NCBI RefSeq assembly: GCF_010500845.1
Contig: NZ_JAAAMI010000009.1
Location: 1-64,000, forward strand
Direction of reading: 5' to 3'
DNA from: Flagellimonas sediminis
GTDB taxonomy: Bacteria; Bacteroidota; Bacteroidia; Flavobacteriales; Flavobacteriaceae
DNA length: 64,000 nt
Shown here: piece after piece, positions 15,317 through 23,808 of the stretch
How the letters are laid out: every line of letters starts with the position of its first letter
Position numbering within the stretch: position 1 is the first letter of the stretch
The notes under the pieces: model-generated
Databases searched by the model: none
What the model saw: only the letters and a program-made list of their open reading frames with translations
Told to the model about the DNA's origin: nothing
Program-made: the position numbers and the translations under genes

Positions 15317-17047
15317 ATGAAAAATTTCCTTTTGCTTTTTTGCAGCTGCTGCCTCTTGTTCGTCTCCTGTGAAAAAAAGGCAAGCTCAAAGTACAGTATC
15401 GATGTGAGTTTTACTTCGGAAATAAGTCCTGAAAAAAAAGATGGCCGATTACTTTTGATGCTCTCTACAGACGACAGTAAGGAGCCTCGGTTCCAGATCA
15501 ACGATGGACTGTCTACCCAACTCATTTTTGGCGTCAACGTGGATGACATGACCCCTGGACAACCTATAAATTTTGATGAAACCGTTTTTGGCTATCCCTA
15601 TCCAAGTCTCGCCGATGTACCTCCCGGCGAATACAACGTGCAGGCCCTTTTGCATGTGTACGAGACCTTTAACCTGTCTACAGGCCATACGGTAAAACTC
15701 CCTATGGACAATGGCGAAGGACAACAGTGGAACCGTTCCCCTGGAAATCTTTATAGCAAACCCTACAAAATAACCGTTGGCAGCAATGGTATCGAAAACA
15801 TATCCGTGGTCATGGACCAAGAAATACCACCCATTCCCGAGCCCGAGAACACCGAATGGATCAAGCACATCAAAATGAAGTCCGAAAAATTGTCCGCATT
15901 TTATGGACGGGACATGTATCTGGGTGCCCATATTTTGTTGCCCAAAGATTTTGACAAACATCCCGAGGCCAAATATCCCTTGATGGTGTTCCATGGTCAT
16001 TTCCCCAGTGACTTTGGCGGATTCCGAACTACTCCGCCGGACCCGAACTTGGAGCCGGAATATTCTGCACGTTTCGATTTGGATGGATACAACATCATTC
16101 AACAGCAAGAGGCCTACGATTTTTACAAACGCTGGAACGACCCTGATTTTCCACGTTTCCTCATCATCGAAATTCAGCACCCTACCCCCTATTATGACGA
16201 TTCCTATGCGGTGAATTCCGCTAGTCAGGGACCGTGGGGCGATGCCATTACCTACGAACTCATACCCTATATAGAAAAACAGTTCCAGGGTATGGGTGAA
16301 GGTTGGTCCCGATTCTTGTACGGTGGCTCCACGGGTGGCTGGGAAGCCTTGGCCGTGCAAGTGAAATATCCCGAGGAATACAACGGCTGCTTTGCCGCCT
16401 GCCCCGACCCTATCGACTTTAGGGCGTATTGCCTCACTAATATTTACGAGGACAAAAATGCCTATTACTACGATTCCCCACACAAAAAACTGGAAGTGCC
16501 CTCGCATAGAAATTATTTGGGGGACATCCAATCCACGCTACGGCAGGGCAATCATTTGGAACTGGTCTTGGGTGATAAATCCCGATCTGGGCAGCAATGG
16601 GACATTTGGGAAGCCACCTATTCTCCCCAGGGCGAGGATGGCTATCCCGTGCGCATTTGGGACAAAAAAACAGGGGAGATCAACCACGAAGTGGCCGAGT
16701 ATTGGAAAGAAAACTATGACCTACGCCATATTTTGGAGCGGGACTGGGACAAATTGGGCGAAAGTCTAAAAGGCAAGATCCATCTCTATTGTGGCGACAT
16801 GGACAACTATTATTTGAACAACGCCGTGTATTTGATGGAGGATTTTCTGGAAAGCACCACAGATCCCTATTATGACGGCGAAGTGTTGTACGGGGACCGT
16901 GCGGAGCATTGCTGGAACGGCGACCCCGACCAGCCCAATGCCATCAGCCGTTTGCGGTACAATACCATGTATGTACCCAAAATCATGGAGCGTATCTGGG
17001 AAAGTGCACCCCAAGGGGCGGATTTAACGAGTTGGAGGTATCAGTAA
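15317..17047 (+). CDS. Putative esterase-fold lipoprotein (alpha/beta hydrolase)
   Basis: A 576-residue protein with a lipoprotein signal (CLLFVSC, lipid Cys about residue 18). The first 180 residues look like an immunoglobulin-like/beta domain. The rest resembles the esterase D/enterochelin esterase fold, with LMVFHGHFPSDFGG for strand and oxyanion turn and nucleophile elbow GGSTGGWEA. A candidate catalytic His lies in the C-terminal DRAEHCWNGDP. Located outside the cytoplasm, it may release acyl groups from polysaccharide or peptide substrates; substrate unknown. Weak TATCTTTT element about 20 bases upstream could be its promoter. Confidence 0.75.
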   Translation: MKNFLLLFCSCCLLFVSCEKKASSKYSIDVSFTSEISPEKKDGRLLLMLSTDDSKEPRFQINDGLSTQLIFGVNVDDMTPGQPINFDETVFGYPYPSLADVPPGEYNVQALLHVYETFNLSTGHTVKLPMDNGEGQQWNRSPGNLYSKPYKITVGSNGIENISVVMDQEIPPIPEPENTEWIKHIKMKSEKLSAFYGRDMYLGAHILLPKDFDKHPEAKYPLMVFHGHFPSDFGGFRTTPPDPNLEPEYSARFDLDGYNIIQQQEAYDFYKRWNDPDFPRFLIIEIQHPTPYYDDSYAVNSASQGPWGDAITYELIPYIEKQFQGMGEGWSRFLYGGSTGGWEALAVQVKYPEEYNGCFAACPDPIDFRAYCLTNIYEDKNAYYYDSPHKKLEVPSHRNYLGDIQSTLRQGNHLELVLGDKSRSGQQWDIWEATYSPQGEDGYPVRIWDKKTGEINHEVAEYWKENYDLRHILERDWDKLGESLKGKIHLYCGDMDNYYLNNAVYLMEDFLESTTDPYYDGEVLYGDRAEHCWNGDPDQPNAISRLRYNTMYVPKIMERIWESAPQGADLTSWRYQ

Positions 17048-17101
17048 AATTAGAAATGCGACAGAATACACTGCACACGAATCATATATAATTAAAAGAC
17101 C

Positions 17102-17896
17102 TTGGGAAAGAAGAAGAAAATAATAATAGATACCTTTAATCCTTATGAAAATCGGTTTCCAAATAGAAAACTGGTTACGAGAGATACTTTACTTCTAATA
17201 AAATATTTACGCTCTGAAGGTTATAATGTTATTATTGAACCTGATAATGGGCTTCCCCTACAATATCTTTACAAAAAGGGAATCGCAGAGTTTTTTGCAG
17301 ACCCAATAAATATTACACTAATAAACATTCCTATAACCATATTAACAAATATAATTTCAAACCAAATCCAAAAACTATTTGACCAAAAAGAAACTATAAT
17401 TAAAGAGAATATCAATATTAAAATTGATAATTCCACTATTACATACAATTATTTAGGTGAGCATCAGGAAAAAAGTAACGACAAGCTTGTTGCTCAAAAA
17501 CGGAAAGAATTAAAGGATGGATTTGACAAATGCTTTGAAATAAAATCTCCTTACGAGGATTTACCTACTCCTGTATTTTTAGAGCATAAACCCAAAATAG
17601 TGGGTTGGTGTTGGCTTTGGAGTGATGATGAAGGACTTAAATCTAGAATGGTAATAACTGATAAAATTATCAAACGGAGGATTTCTCAAAATCGATTGAA
17701 TGGACTAAGTGTCACTGGGATTGCAACGAAAACACAATGCTCAATTTGTAAATCTGATTTTGTTGTTTGCAACCACATTCCTGGAAAAAAATACAAAGGA
17801 AAAAAATGTTCGAACACTATAATTGAAACAGACTATGTAGAAACAAGTATCGTTAAAGAACCCATTAATTCACAGTGCTTAATTAACTATAAATAG
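17102..17896 (+). CDS. AT-rich orphan protein with Cys/His cluster
   Basis: A 264-residue protein from a TTG start (or a later start), clearly richer in A/T and in Ile/Asn/Lys than its neighbours, which suggests recent transfer. No signal peptide. The C-terminal part contains CSICKSDFVVCNHIPGKKY followed by a further Cys, i.e. C-x2-C-x6-C-x-H-x-P-G-x3-Y-x5-C, a likely zinc-binding knot. Similar CxxC...C-x-H-x-P-G-x-x-Y motifs occur in phage-associated proteins, from memory of such families. Sits between convergent gene blocks. Function unknown. Confidence 0.65.
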   Translation: MGKKKKIIIDTFNPYENRFPNRKLVTRDTLLLIKYLRSEGYNVIIEPDNGLPLQYLYKKGIAEFFADPINITLINIPITILTNIISNQIQKLFDQKETIIKENINIKIDNSTITYNYLGEHQEKSNDKLVAQKRKELKDGFDKCFEIKSPYEDLPTPVFLEHKPKIVGWCWLWSDDEGLKSRMVITDKIIKRRISQNRLNGLSVTGIATKTQCSICKSDFVVCNHIPGKKYKGKKCSNTIIETDYVETSIVKEPINSQCLINYK

Positions 17897-17998
17897 TTAA
17901 TGCCTTAAACCATAGTAGCTATTCGTTACTCACAATAATGAACTACATATAAATGGAAACGAGTAATCACTTTGATAACAAAACAATCAAACAAATTT

Positions 17999-18667
17999 TC
18001 ACTTAACCAAACCCTGAATAACCCCCAAAACTTCCTTCACGGTATCCGTCAATTTTGCAAAATCCCTTTTTTCCAGAATTTCCTTAGATATCAGTTGGGA
18101 TCCCATGCCCACACAGGTGACCCCGGCGGAGAACCATGCCTTTAAATTGACCTCACTGGTATCCACCCCGCCTGTGGGCATGATGCTCGTCCAAGGTTGT
18201 GGCCCTTTGATCGCCTTCACGAACCCGGGGCCGTACGTGGAACCAGGGAACAGTTTGATGATCTCCACCCCCAGTTCCTCGGCTCGGTTAATCTCAGTAA
18301 GACTGCCACAACCAGGGCTGTACAGTACTTTTCTTCGGTTACAGGTTACGGCAATGTCTTCCCGCAAGGAAGGCGTTACGATAAAGTTGGCTCCCAATTG
18401 CATATAGAACGAAGCGGCCGAGGCATCGGTGATGCTCCCTACGCCCATGATCATACCAGGCAGTTCTTGGAGTGCATATTTGTTGAGCTCGGTGAACACC
18501 TCATGGGCAAAATCGCCCCGGGCAGTGAATTCCATCAGTCGGGCTCCGCCCTCGTAACAGGCCTTCAACACCTGTTTTCCCAATTCCACATCGGGATGGT
18601 AGAACAGGGGCACCATGCCCGTTTCCGCCATTGTCCGTGCCACCGCTATCCGTGAATATCTTGCCAT
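17999..18667 (-). CDS. eda: KDPG/KHG aldolase
   Basis: 2-dehydro-3-deoxy-6-phosphogluconate aldolase splits KDPG into pyruvate and glyceraldehyde 3-phosphate, the last Entner-Doudoroff step. Class I aldolase barrel of 222 residues: substrate Glu in LMEFTARGDF, PGCGSLTEI loop, Schiff-base Lys in EIIKLFPGSTYG, and PTGGVD phosphate loop. Some neighbouring positions differ from the E. coli enzyme (FTARG for the usual T.R). Cytoplasmic. Follows the KDG kinase gene with a 100-base purine-rich spacer on its coding strand. Product pyruvate can be converted to PEP by PpdK nearby. Confidence 0.92.
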   Translation of the reverse strand: MARYSRIAVARTMAETGMVPLFYHPDVELGKQVLKACYEGGARLMEFTARGDFAHEVFTELNKYALQELPGMIMGVGSITDASAASFYMQLGANFIVTPSLREDIAVTCNRRKVLYSPGCGSLTEINRAEELGVEIIKLFPGSTYGPGFVKAIKGPQPWTSIMPTGGVDTSEVNLKAWFSAGVTCVGMGSQLISKEILEKRDFAKLTDTVKEVLGVIQGLVK

Positions 18668-18678
18668 ATCGTTTCTTT

Positions 18679-18735
18679 AACCTTTTTACTTTTTACCCTT
18701 TACCCTTTTACTTTTTACTTTTTACCCTTCACCTT
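18679..18735. repeat. Low-complexity tandem-like repeat between kdgK and eda
   Basis: On the coding (minus) strand the spacer is a run of units such as GGGTAAAAAGTAAAAAG, occurring twice in imperfect form, with no C for long stretches. Slippage in such repeats could alter spacing to the eda start. Confidence 0.6.
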
Positions 18736-18767
18736 TTGCTTTTCTTTCACCTTCTACCCAGCAACCT

Positions 18768-19823
18768 TTATCTGGCTACCCTTCCGGAAGCATCGCCTCC
18801 CATCAGTTTTTCAACCTCCTCCACGGTCACCAAATTGGCATCGCCCACGATCGTATGCTTCAGGCACGAAGCCGCCACGGCAAAATTAAGCGCTTTCTGG
18901 TCATCATTGGGCCATGTGAGCAATCCGTAGATCAATCCGCCCATAAACGAATCTCCTCCCCCTACGCGATCCACAATATGTGTGATTTGGTATTCCGGGG
19001 AAGTGAACATATTTTTTCCATCATACAATACCCCTGCCCAGGTGTTGTGCGATGCCGATAGGGACCCCCTCAAGGTAGTGATTACCTTTTTTGCGTTGGG
19101 GAACTTTTTCATCATTTGCTGGCATACGGACAGGAAAGCCTCTGCCTTTACATGCTCTCCCTGGGTGGTGATGTTCAACCCTTCGGGTTTAATCCCAAAA
19201 TGCTTCTCCGCATCTTCCTCGTTCCCAAGAATGATATCGCAGTACGAGGTCAGTTCCGTCATGATGGCCTCGCGGTCTCCTCCGTATTTCCAGAGCTTGG
19301 CCCTATAGTTCAGGTCCGTGGAAACGGTAAGTCCGTGTTTTTTGGCAGCCTTTGCCGCCTCGATGCAGGCATCGGCAGCACCTTGGGAAATGGCTGGGGT
19401 AATCCCTGTCCAGTGGAACCATTCGGCCCCTTCAAAAACGCTGTCCCAGTCCACCATGCCCTTCTGTATCTCGGCCATGGCCGAATGGGCACGATCGTAT
19501 ACTACCTTGCTTCCCCGCGAAACGGCTCCCGTCTCCAAAAAATAAATGCCCAACCGGTCACCACCGAAGATGATCTTATCGGTGCCTACTCCACGTTTGC
19601 GCATTTCCATCTGGGCACATTCCCCGAGGTCATTTTTTGGCAATCGGGTCACAAAATCCACAGGGATGCCATAATTGGCCAAGGATACGGCCACATTGGA
19701 CTCGCCCCCGCCATAGATCACATCAAAACTGTTCGCCTGTGAAAACCTTAAAAATCCCGGTGGTGCCAATCGTAGCATGATTTCACCAAAGGTGATTACT
19801 TTTTTTGTCCCTTTCATGTTCAT
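18768..19823 (-). CDS. kdgK: 2-keto-3-deoxygluconate kinase (PfkB family)
   Basis: Phosphorylates KDG at C6 to give KDPG for the adjacent aldolase. PfkB signatures: N-terminal GGGESNVAVSLANYG, and C-terminal DRVGGGDSFMGGLIYG with the catalytic Asp and anion hole. FGEIMLRLAPPG at the start and YDRAHSAMAE in the lid region are typical of KDG kinases. 351 residues, normal length. Alternative first Met (MNMKGTKK) differs by two residues only. A terminator for the upstream transporter gene lies just before it, so kdgK-eda is probably its own transcript. Confidence 0.92.
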   Translation of the reverse strand: MNMKGTKKVITFGEIMLRLAPPGFLRFSQANSFDVIYGGGESNVAVSLANYGIPVDFVTRLPKNDLGECAQMEMRKRGVGTDKIIFGGDRLGIYFLETGAVSRGSKVVYDRAHSAMAEIQKGMVDWDSVFEGAEWFHWTGITPAISQGAADACIEAAKAAKKHGLTVSTDLNYRAKLWKYGGDREAIMTELTSYCDIILGNEEDAEKHFGIKPEGLNITTQGEHVKAEAFLSVCQQMMKKFPNAKKVITTLRGSLSASHNTWAGVLYDGKNMFTSPEYQITHIVDRVGGGDSFMGGLIYGLLTWPNDDQKALNFAVAASCLKHTIVGDANLVTVEEVEKLMGGDASGRVAR

Positions 19824-19870
19824 TTATATTAGTTGTAATGTAAATATCTTACTATCTTCTTGATTGAGAA

Positions 19871-19909
19871 AAAGAAGAACGCACTTGGAAAAGCTGCACG
19901 TTCTTCTTT
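19871..19909 (-). terminator. Terminator after the BASS transporter gene
   Basis: AAAGAAGAACG (19871-19881) pairs perfectly with CGTTCTTCTTT (19899-19909). On the minus strand the stem is followed by TTCTC. It separates the transporter operon from kdgK-eda. Confidence 0.75.
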
Positions 19910-19952
19910 AAAACTAAACTAACTCAAACAATCTATTCTTCTATTCTTTTCT

Positions 19953-21062
19953 TTAACTTTTTGCTTCAGAAACTATTTTTTCGGGGGCACTTTTGTGCCA
20001 GTAGGAGGCCAAAATGGATCCGGTAATGTTCATCAACGGTCCAAAAACTGCAGGGGCAAGTCCCATAGTGGCAATCTTGCCCAGCGAATTGGCAATCCCG
20101 GAGGCCAATCCCCCATTCTGCATCCCCACTTCAATGGAAATGGTTCGCGCATCCCGCTCTCCCATACCTACTACCCGTGCAAACCAATATCCCAAAAAGT
20201 AGCCAAAAAGGTTATGGATCAATACCAAAATAAGCAATGTTCCCCCAATATCCAGAAGACTGTCCCTGCCTGCCGCCGTAATCACGATGATGATCAAACC
20301 TATGGCCAACATGGATAATAACGGCATGACATCATCCAACCATTTGGTCTTTCCATGCAACAAATAATTGAACAATAATCCGGCACCAATAGGTAAGATG
20401 ATCATTTTGGTGATGCTCCACATCATGGCCAATACCTCTATCTCCACAAATTGGCCAGCCAACAGTTTCATCAACAAAGGTGTAACAAAAGGTGCCAATA
20501 AGGTGGCAATGGATGTGATGGTAATGGAAAGTGCCAGATTGGCCTTTGCCAGATAGGCCATTACATTGGAAGCTACACCACTGGGAGAACAACCGATCAA
20601 TACGATTCCCGCAGCGATCTCTGGGGGAAAACCACTGATATTGGCCAGAACATAACCGATTATCGGCATAATGGCCAATTGTGCGGTCACCCCCACCAAA
20701 ACACCCTTTGGGGATTTGATGATCTCTGCGAAATCCTTGATGCTCATGGAAGTTCCCATGCCGAACATGATAATCTGGATCAATGGGATGATCAACGCCG
20801 TCAACTTAAAGTCCCAAATCTGCACAAAATATTGGGGCCAGTACAAGGAAAGGGCCACCCCAGCAAAAATGAGTACGGCAAAAACAAACCCTTTCAGCAT
20901 CTTATAACCATTAAAGCCAATGGCCAAAAGCACAAAAAATGCAATGATAAAAGGACCTGCATCCGAAATATTCCCTTGAATAGCCTTGTAAGCAAAAATC
21001 AACAAGGCCACTGCCGCCAGGCCCAGGGACATGTTATGTAAAGTATTCTTTTTCAAAATCAA
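19953..21062 (-). CDS. BASS (bile acid:sodium symporter) family transporter
   Basis: Inner-membrane sodium-coupled importer of organic anions. 369 residues with about ten hydrophobic helices. Family signatures: FGMGTSMSIKDF, the first crossover region GIVLIGCSPSGVASNVMAYLAKAN, and the second EVGMQNGGLASGIANS. Members of the superfamily carry bile acids, pyruvate and other keto acids. Located between the quinoprotein/dehydratase genes and KDG kinase, so I infer it brings a sugar-derived keto acid (KDG or pyruvate) into the cytoplasm. The upstream quinoprotein stop is 21 bases away: same transcript. Confidence 0.88.
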   Translation of the reverse strand: MILKKNTLHNMSLGLAAVALLIFAYKAIQGNISDAGPFIIAFFVLLAIGFNGYKMLKGFVFAVLIFAGVALSLYWPQYFVQIWDFKLTALIIPLIQIIMFGMGTSMSIKDFAEIIKSPKGVLVGVTAQLAIMPIIGYVLANISGFPPEIAAGIVLIGCSPSGVASNVMAYLAKANLALSITITSIATLLAPFVTPLLMKLLAGQFVEIEVLAMMWSITKMIILPIGAGLLFNYLLHGKTKWLDDVMPLLSMLAIGLIIIVITAAGRDSLLDIGGTLLILVLIHNLFGYFLGYWFARVVGMGERDARTISIEVGMQNGGLASGIANSLGKIATMGLAPAVFGPLMNITGSILASYWHKSAPEKIVSEAKS

Positions 21063-21083
21063 AAATTTTAAATGTTAGTTTTG

Positions 21084-23282
21084 TTATTGTTCCTTTAATG
21101 CAAAGGCGATATAATCCCCACCTGGTTTTTGTCCCCGGCCACCACCTGCGGCAATCACCACATATTGCTTGCCATCCACTTCGTAGGTGATGGGTGTCGC
21201 AAATCCCCCTGCTGGAAGTTGATGTTCCCAAACCACCGCTCCGGTCTTTTTGTCAAAGGCCCTTATTTTTTCATCTTTTGTCCCGGCAATGAATACCAAT
21301 CCACCTGATGTCACTATGGGGCCGCCGTAGCTTTCTGTACCTGTTATGGGTACTCCCTTTTCTGTGAGTTCCGGATATTCACCGAGAGGAACCCGCCATA
21401 AATAATCGCCTGTGCTCAAATCGATTGCGTTCAGGGTTCCCCAAGGCCTTTTTATGGCCGGATATCCATTCTGGTCCGTTAGTTTTTTCCATGTCTTGAT
21501 CACATACTTGGCCTCGTAACCAAACTTCTTTTCTTCTTCCTCGCCTTCTTGACTTGCCATTTTTTCAGGATTGACAGTTTGGTGCATTCCTGTGGGCAAA
21601 TCCAAAATATAGGCGGCAATGGCCCTTCTTCCTTCTTCAGGAATATGTTGGAACGAAGGCATCCTTCCTGTTCCCGATTTCAGCAACTCCAAAATCTGTG
21701 TTTCCGTGGACCGTTCGCCAATACCCACAAGGCTCGGAAACTCAGTAGTACCGGTTCTATCCGTACCGTGACACATGGCACAGTTTTTTTGATAATGTTC
21801 CTCTCCCGTTAAAACCTTATCCATCTCCTTTTTTCTGGATTCTGCATTTTCCATGACCAAAAGCCAAGGATCATCGTTGGAGTTTTGATAGAGAACCCCA
21901 TCCAAATCGGTTGCATTTCCTCCCCATTCTGCCCCGCCGCTATATCCGAACATGATGGTCCCTTTTTCATTGGGCAGGGCAAACTTTTTATCTGTCCGAT
22001 ATTGGTCGAACAGTTCCTTAACATAGGCATGCGATTCAGGGGACAAATCTGTGATGATATCCTCCGTAAAAATTTGATGCGACAACGGTGCGGGTTTCAA
22101 GGGAAATTTTTGAACAGGATAAGGATGCTCGCCCGGCAATCCTCCTTCCGTAGGAACCGAACGTTCCTCAATCGGAAAAATCGAAGCTCCGGAATCCCTG
22201 TCCAGAACATAAATGAGTCCGTCCTTGCTCACCTGCACCACCACATCCAACTTTTTGCCATTGTGGGTTATGGTCGCCAAATTGGGTGGACAAGGCAAAT
22301 CCCTGTCCCAAAGGTCATGTTGTACCGTTTGAAAATACCATTTTAGTTTTCCTGTGGACGCATGCAGCGCTACCACACAGTTCCCAAAAAGATTCTTTCC
22401 TTCCCTATTGCCGCCGTAAAAATCCGAGGATGCCGAACCTGTTCCGAAGTAGACCACTCCTCGATCTACATCCAAGGACATACCTCCCCAGCTATTGGCC
22501 CCTCCCTGTTCTTTATAAGCCTCTTTTGGCCACGTATCATACCCTTCTTCGCCAGGTCGGGGAATGGTATGGAATATCCACTCCAACGCTCCTGTGATAA
22601 TGTTGAAAGCACGGACATCTCCGGGAGCGGCATTGCCTCCTTCGGAAACACTGGAGCCCGTGATGTACAAATCTTTGTGAACAATTCCCGGACTAGTAGC
22701 ATTGACGGCTGCAGCACTAATGTCCACATCCAAACCTTCTGCCAATCCTGTATGAAGGTCTACCTTTCCTTGGATTCCAAATGTTTCAATTGCTTTGCCT
22801 GTTCTTGCATTTACAGCATAGAGAAAGGAACCGGAGGTGTAGAGAATCCGTTTGTCCTCGCCTTTTTCCCAATAGGTGATTCCCCTGTTGGCACTGATGT
22901 TGTACCTTCGACCATCCGCTATAGGTTCAAACTTCCAAAGTTCCTCCCCCGAGGCAGCGTTCAAGGCAAAGAGGTTGAGTTCTGCGGTGGTGCCATACAA
23001 AATACCATCTTTCACAATGGGCTGGCACTGGATGGCCTTCGGTCTTTCGGGAACCTTTCCATTCACATAGTCACGGGCATCATAAACCCATGCCACTTCC
23101 AAATTCTGGACATTTTCTTTATTGATTTGATCTAAAGGGGAATATCTTTTGTTGCTCCGATCACCTCCGTAGACAGGCCAATCTTTTCCCGTTTCCAAAT
23201 CAATGTATTCATCCTTTTCCGTTCCCACGGCACATCCGAATACCATAAAGCCTACCAAAACCGACAGCGTCACTTTTTGCAT
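21084..23282 (-). CDS. PQQ-dependent dehydrogenase with inserted cytochrome c domain
   Basis: Oxidises an alcohol or aldose in the periplasm, passing electrons via PQQ and heme c. 732-residue lipoprotein (lipobox VFGC, Cys17). The eight-bladed quinoprotein propeller starts DWPVYGGDRSNKRYSPLDQIN and resembles membrane-type glucose dehydrogenase. The heme motif CAMCH is at 501-505, and the surrounding cytochrome (about 490-570, axial Met likely in GRMPSF) is inserted before the last blades, which resume with WGTLNAIDLSTGDYLW. No PQQ synthesis genes are visible, so PQQ may come from outside. Likely converts a sugar to its aldonic acid/lactone. Confidence 0.88.
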   Translation of the reverse strand: MQKVTLSVLVGFMVFGCAVGTEKDEYIDLETGKDWPVYGGDRSNKRYSPLDQINKENVQNLEVAWVYDARDYVNGKVPERPKAIQCQPIVKDGILYGTTAELNLFALNAASGEELWKFEPIADGRRYNISANRGITYWEKGEDKRILYTSGSFLYAVNARTGKAIETFGIQGKVDLHTGLAEGLDVDISAAAVNATSPGIVHKDLYITGSSVSEGGNAAPGDVRAFNIITGALEWIFHTIPRPGEEGYDTWPKEAYKEQGGANSWGGMSLDVDRGVVYFGTGSASSDFYGGNREGKNLFGNCVVALHASTGKLKWYFQTVQHDLWDRDLPCPPNLATITHNGKKLDVVVQVSKDGLIYVLDRDSGASIFPIEERSVPTEGGLPGEHPYPVQKFPLKPAPLSHQIFTEDIITDLSPESHAYVKELFDQYRTDKKFALPNEKGTIMFGYSGGAEWGGNATDLDGVLYQNSNDDPWLLVMENAESRKKEMDKVLTGEEHYQKNCAMCHGTDRTGTTEFPSLVGIGERSTETQILELLKSGTGRMPSFQHIPEEGRRAIAAYILDLPTGMHQTVNPEKMASQEGEEEEKKFGYEAKYVIKTWKKLTDQNGYPAIKRPWGTLNAIDLSTGDYLWRVPLGEYPELTEKGVPITGTESYGGPIVTSGGLVFIAGTKDEKIRAFDKKTGAVVWEHQLPAGGFATPITYEVDGKQYVVIAAGGGRGQKPGGDYIAFALKEQ

Positions 23283-23339
23283 TTTAATTCCTCAAGTTTT
23301 TGAAAATTCATTTAACTACGCACAAAAACCTTGAGATTT

Positions 23340-23807
23340 TTAGTTGGGAAGCCTATATGCCTGACGTGCCAGTAGTACCATCTTGTCATTTTCATCCAAC
23401 TGGAACACCATAATGATCCCGATATGTACCTTGGCCGGTTGCCCTGCATTTGTGGCATCGGCAGAAAGTATGTGCCTAACAATGGCGACATTTTCCGATA
23501 TGTTCACACTTTGATCATCATTGGTAATGGAAATAAACTGAAAGGATCCATTGACCACATCATCAACAAACTCTGCCTGGTCCTGTATTTTTCCACTGGA
23601 ATGGCCATAGCTCAGATTGGTGGCCGTTATGGCATTGAGTGCGGCTTCGTCCCGTGCGATGACAGCATCATCAAACCTTTTAAGGGTCTGTAACACCATT
23701 TCCTTGTCCAATTGTTTCTGGTCTGCGGAAGAGGCACAAGATGTGATGACACACACACCAATGAACAATATGATCTGTTTACTTATTCCTATTTTTTCCA
23801 TAATCAA
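23340..23807 (-). CDS. NTF2-like (SnoaL/DUF4440) lipoprotein
   Basis: A 155-residue protein with lipobox TSC (Cys about 24) and a cone-shaped NTF2-like fold: VLQTLKRFDDAVIARDEAALNAI, LSYGHSSGKIQ, SVNISENVAIVRHIL, VHIGIIMVFQ. The family includes small isomerases and binding proteins; no catalytic residues can be assigned. Sits between the RraA-like and quinoprotein genes with tiny gaps, so probably part of the periplasmic sugar-acid pathway. The upstream gene's stop is one base from this start codon. Confidence 0.82.
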   Translation of the reverse strand: MIMEKIGISKQIILFIGVCVITSCASSADQKQLDKEMVLQTLKRFDDAVIARDEAALNAITATNLSYGHSSGKIQDQAEFVDDVVNGSFQFISITNDDQSVNISENVAIVRHILSADATNAGQPAKVHIGIIMVFQLDENDKMVLLARQAYRLPN

Positions 23808-23808
23808 A

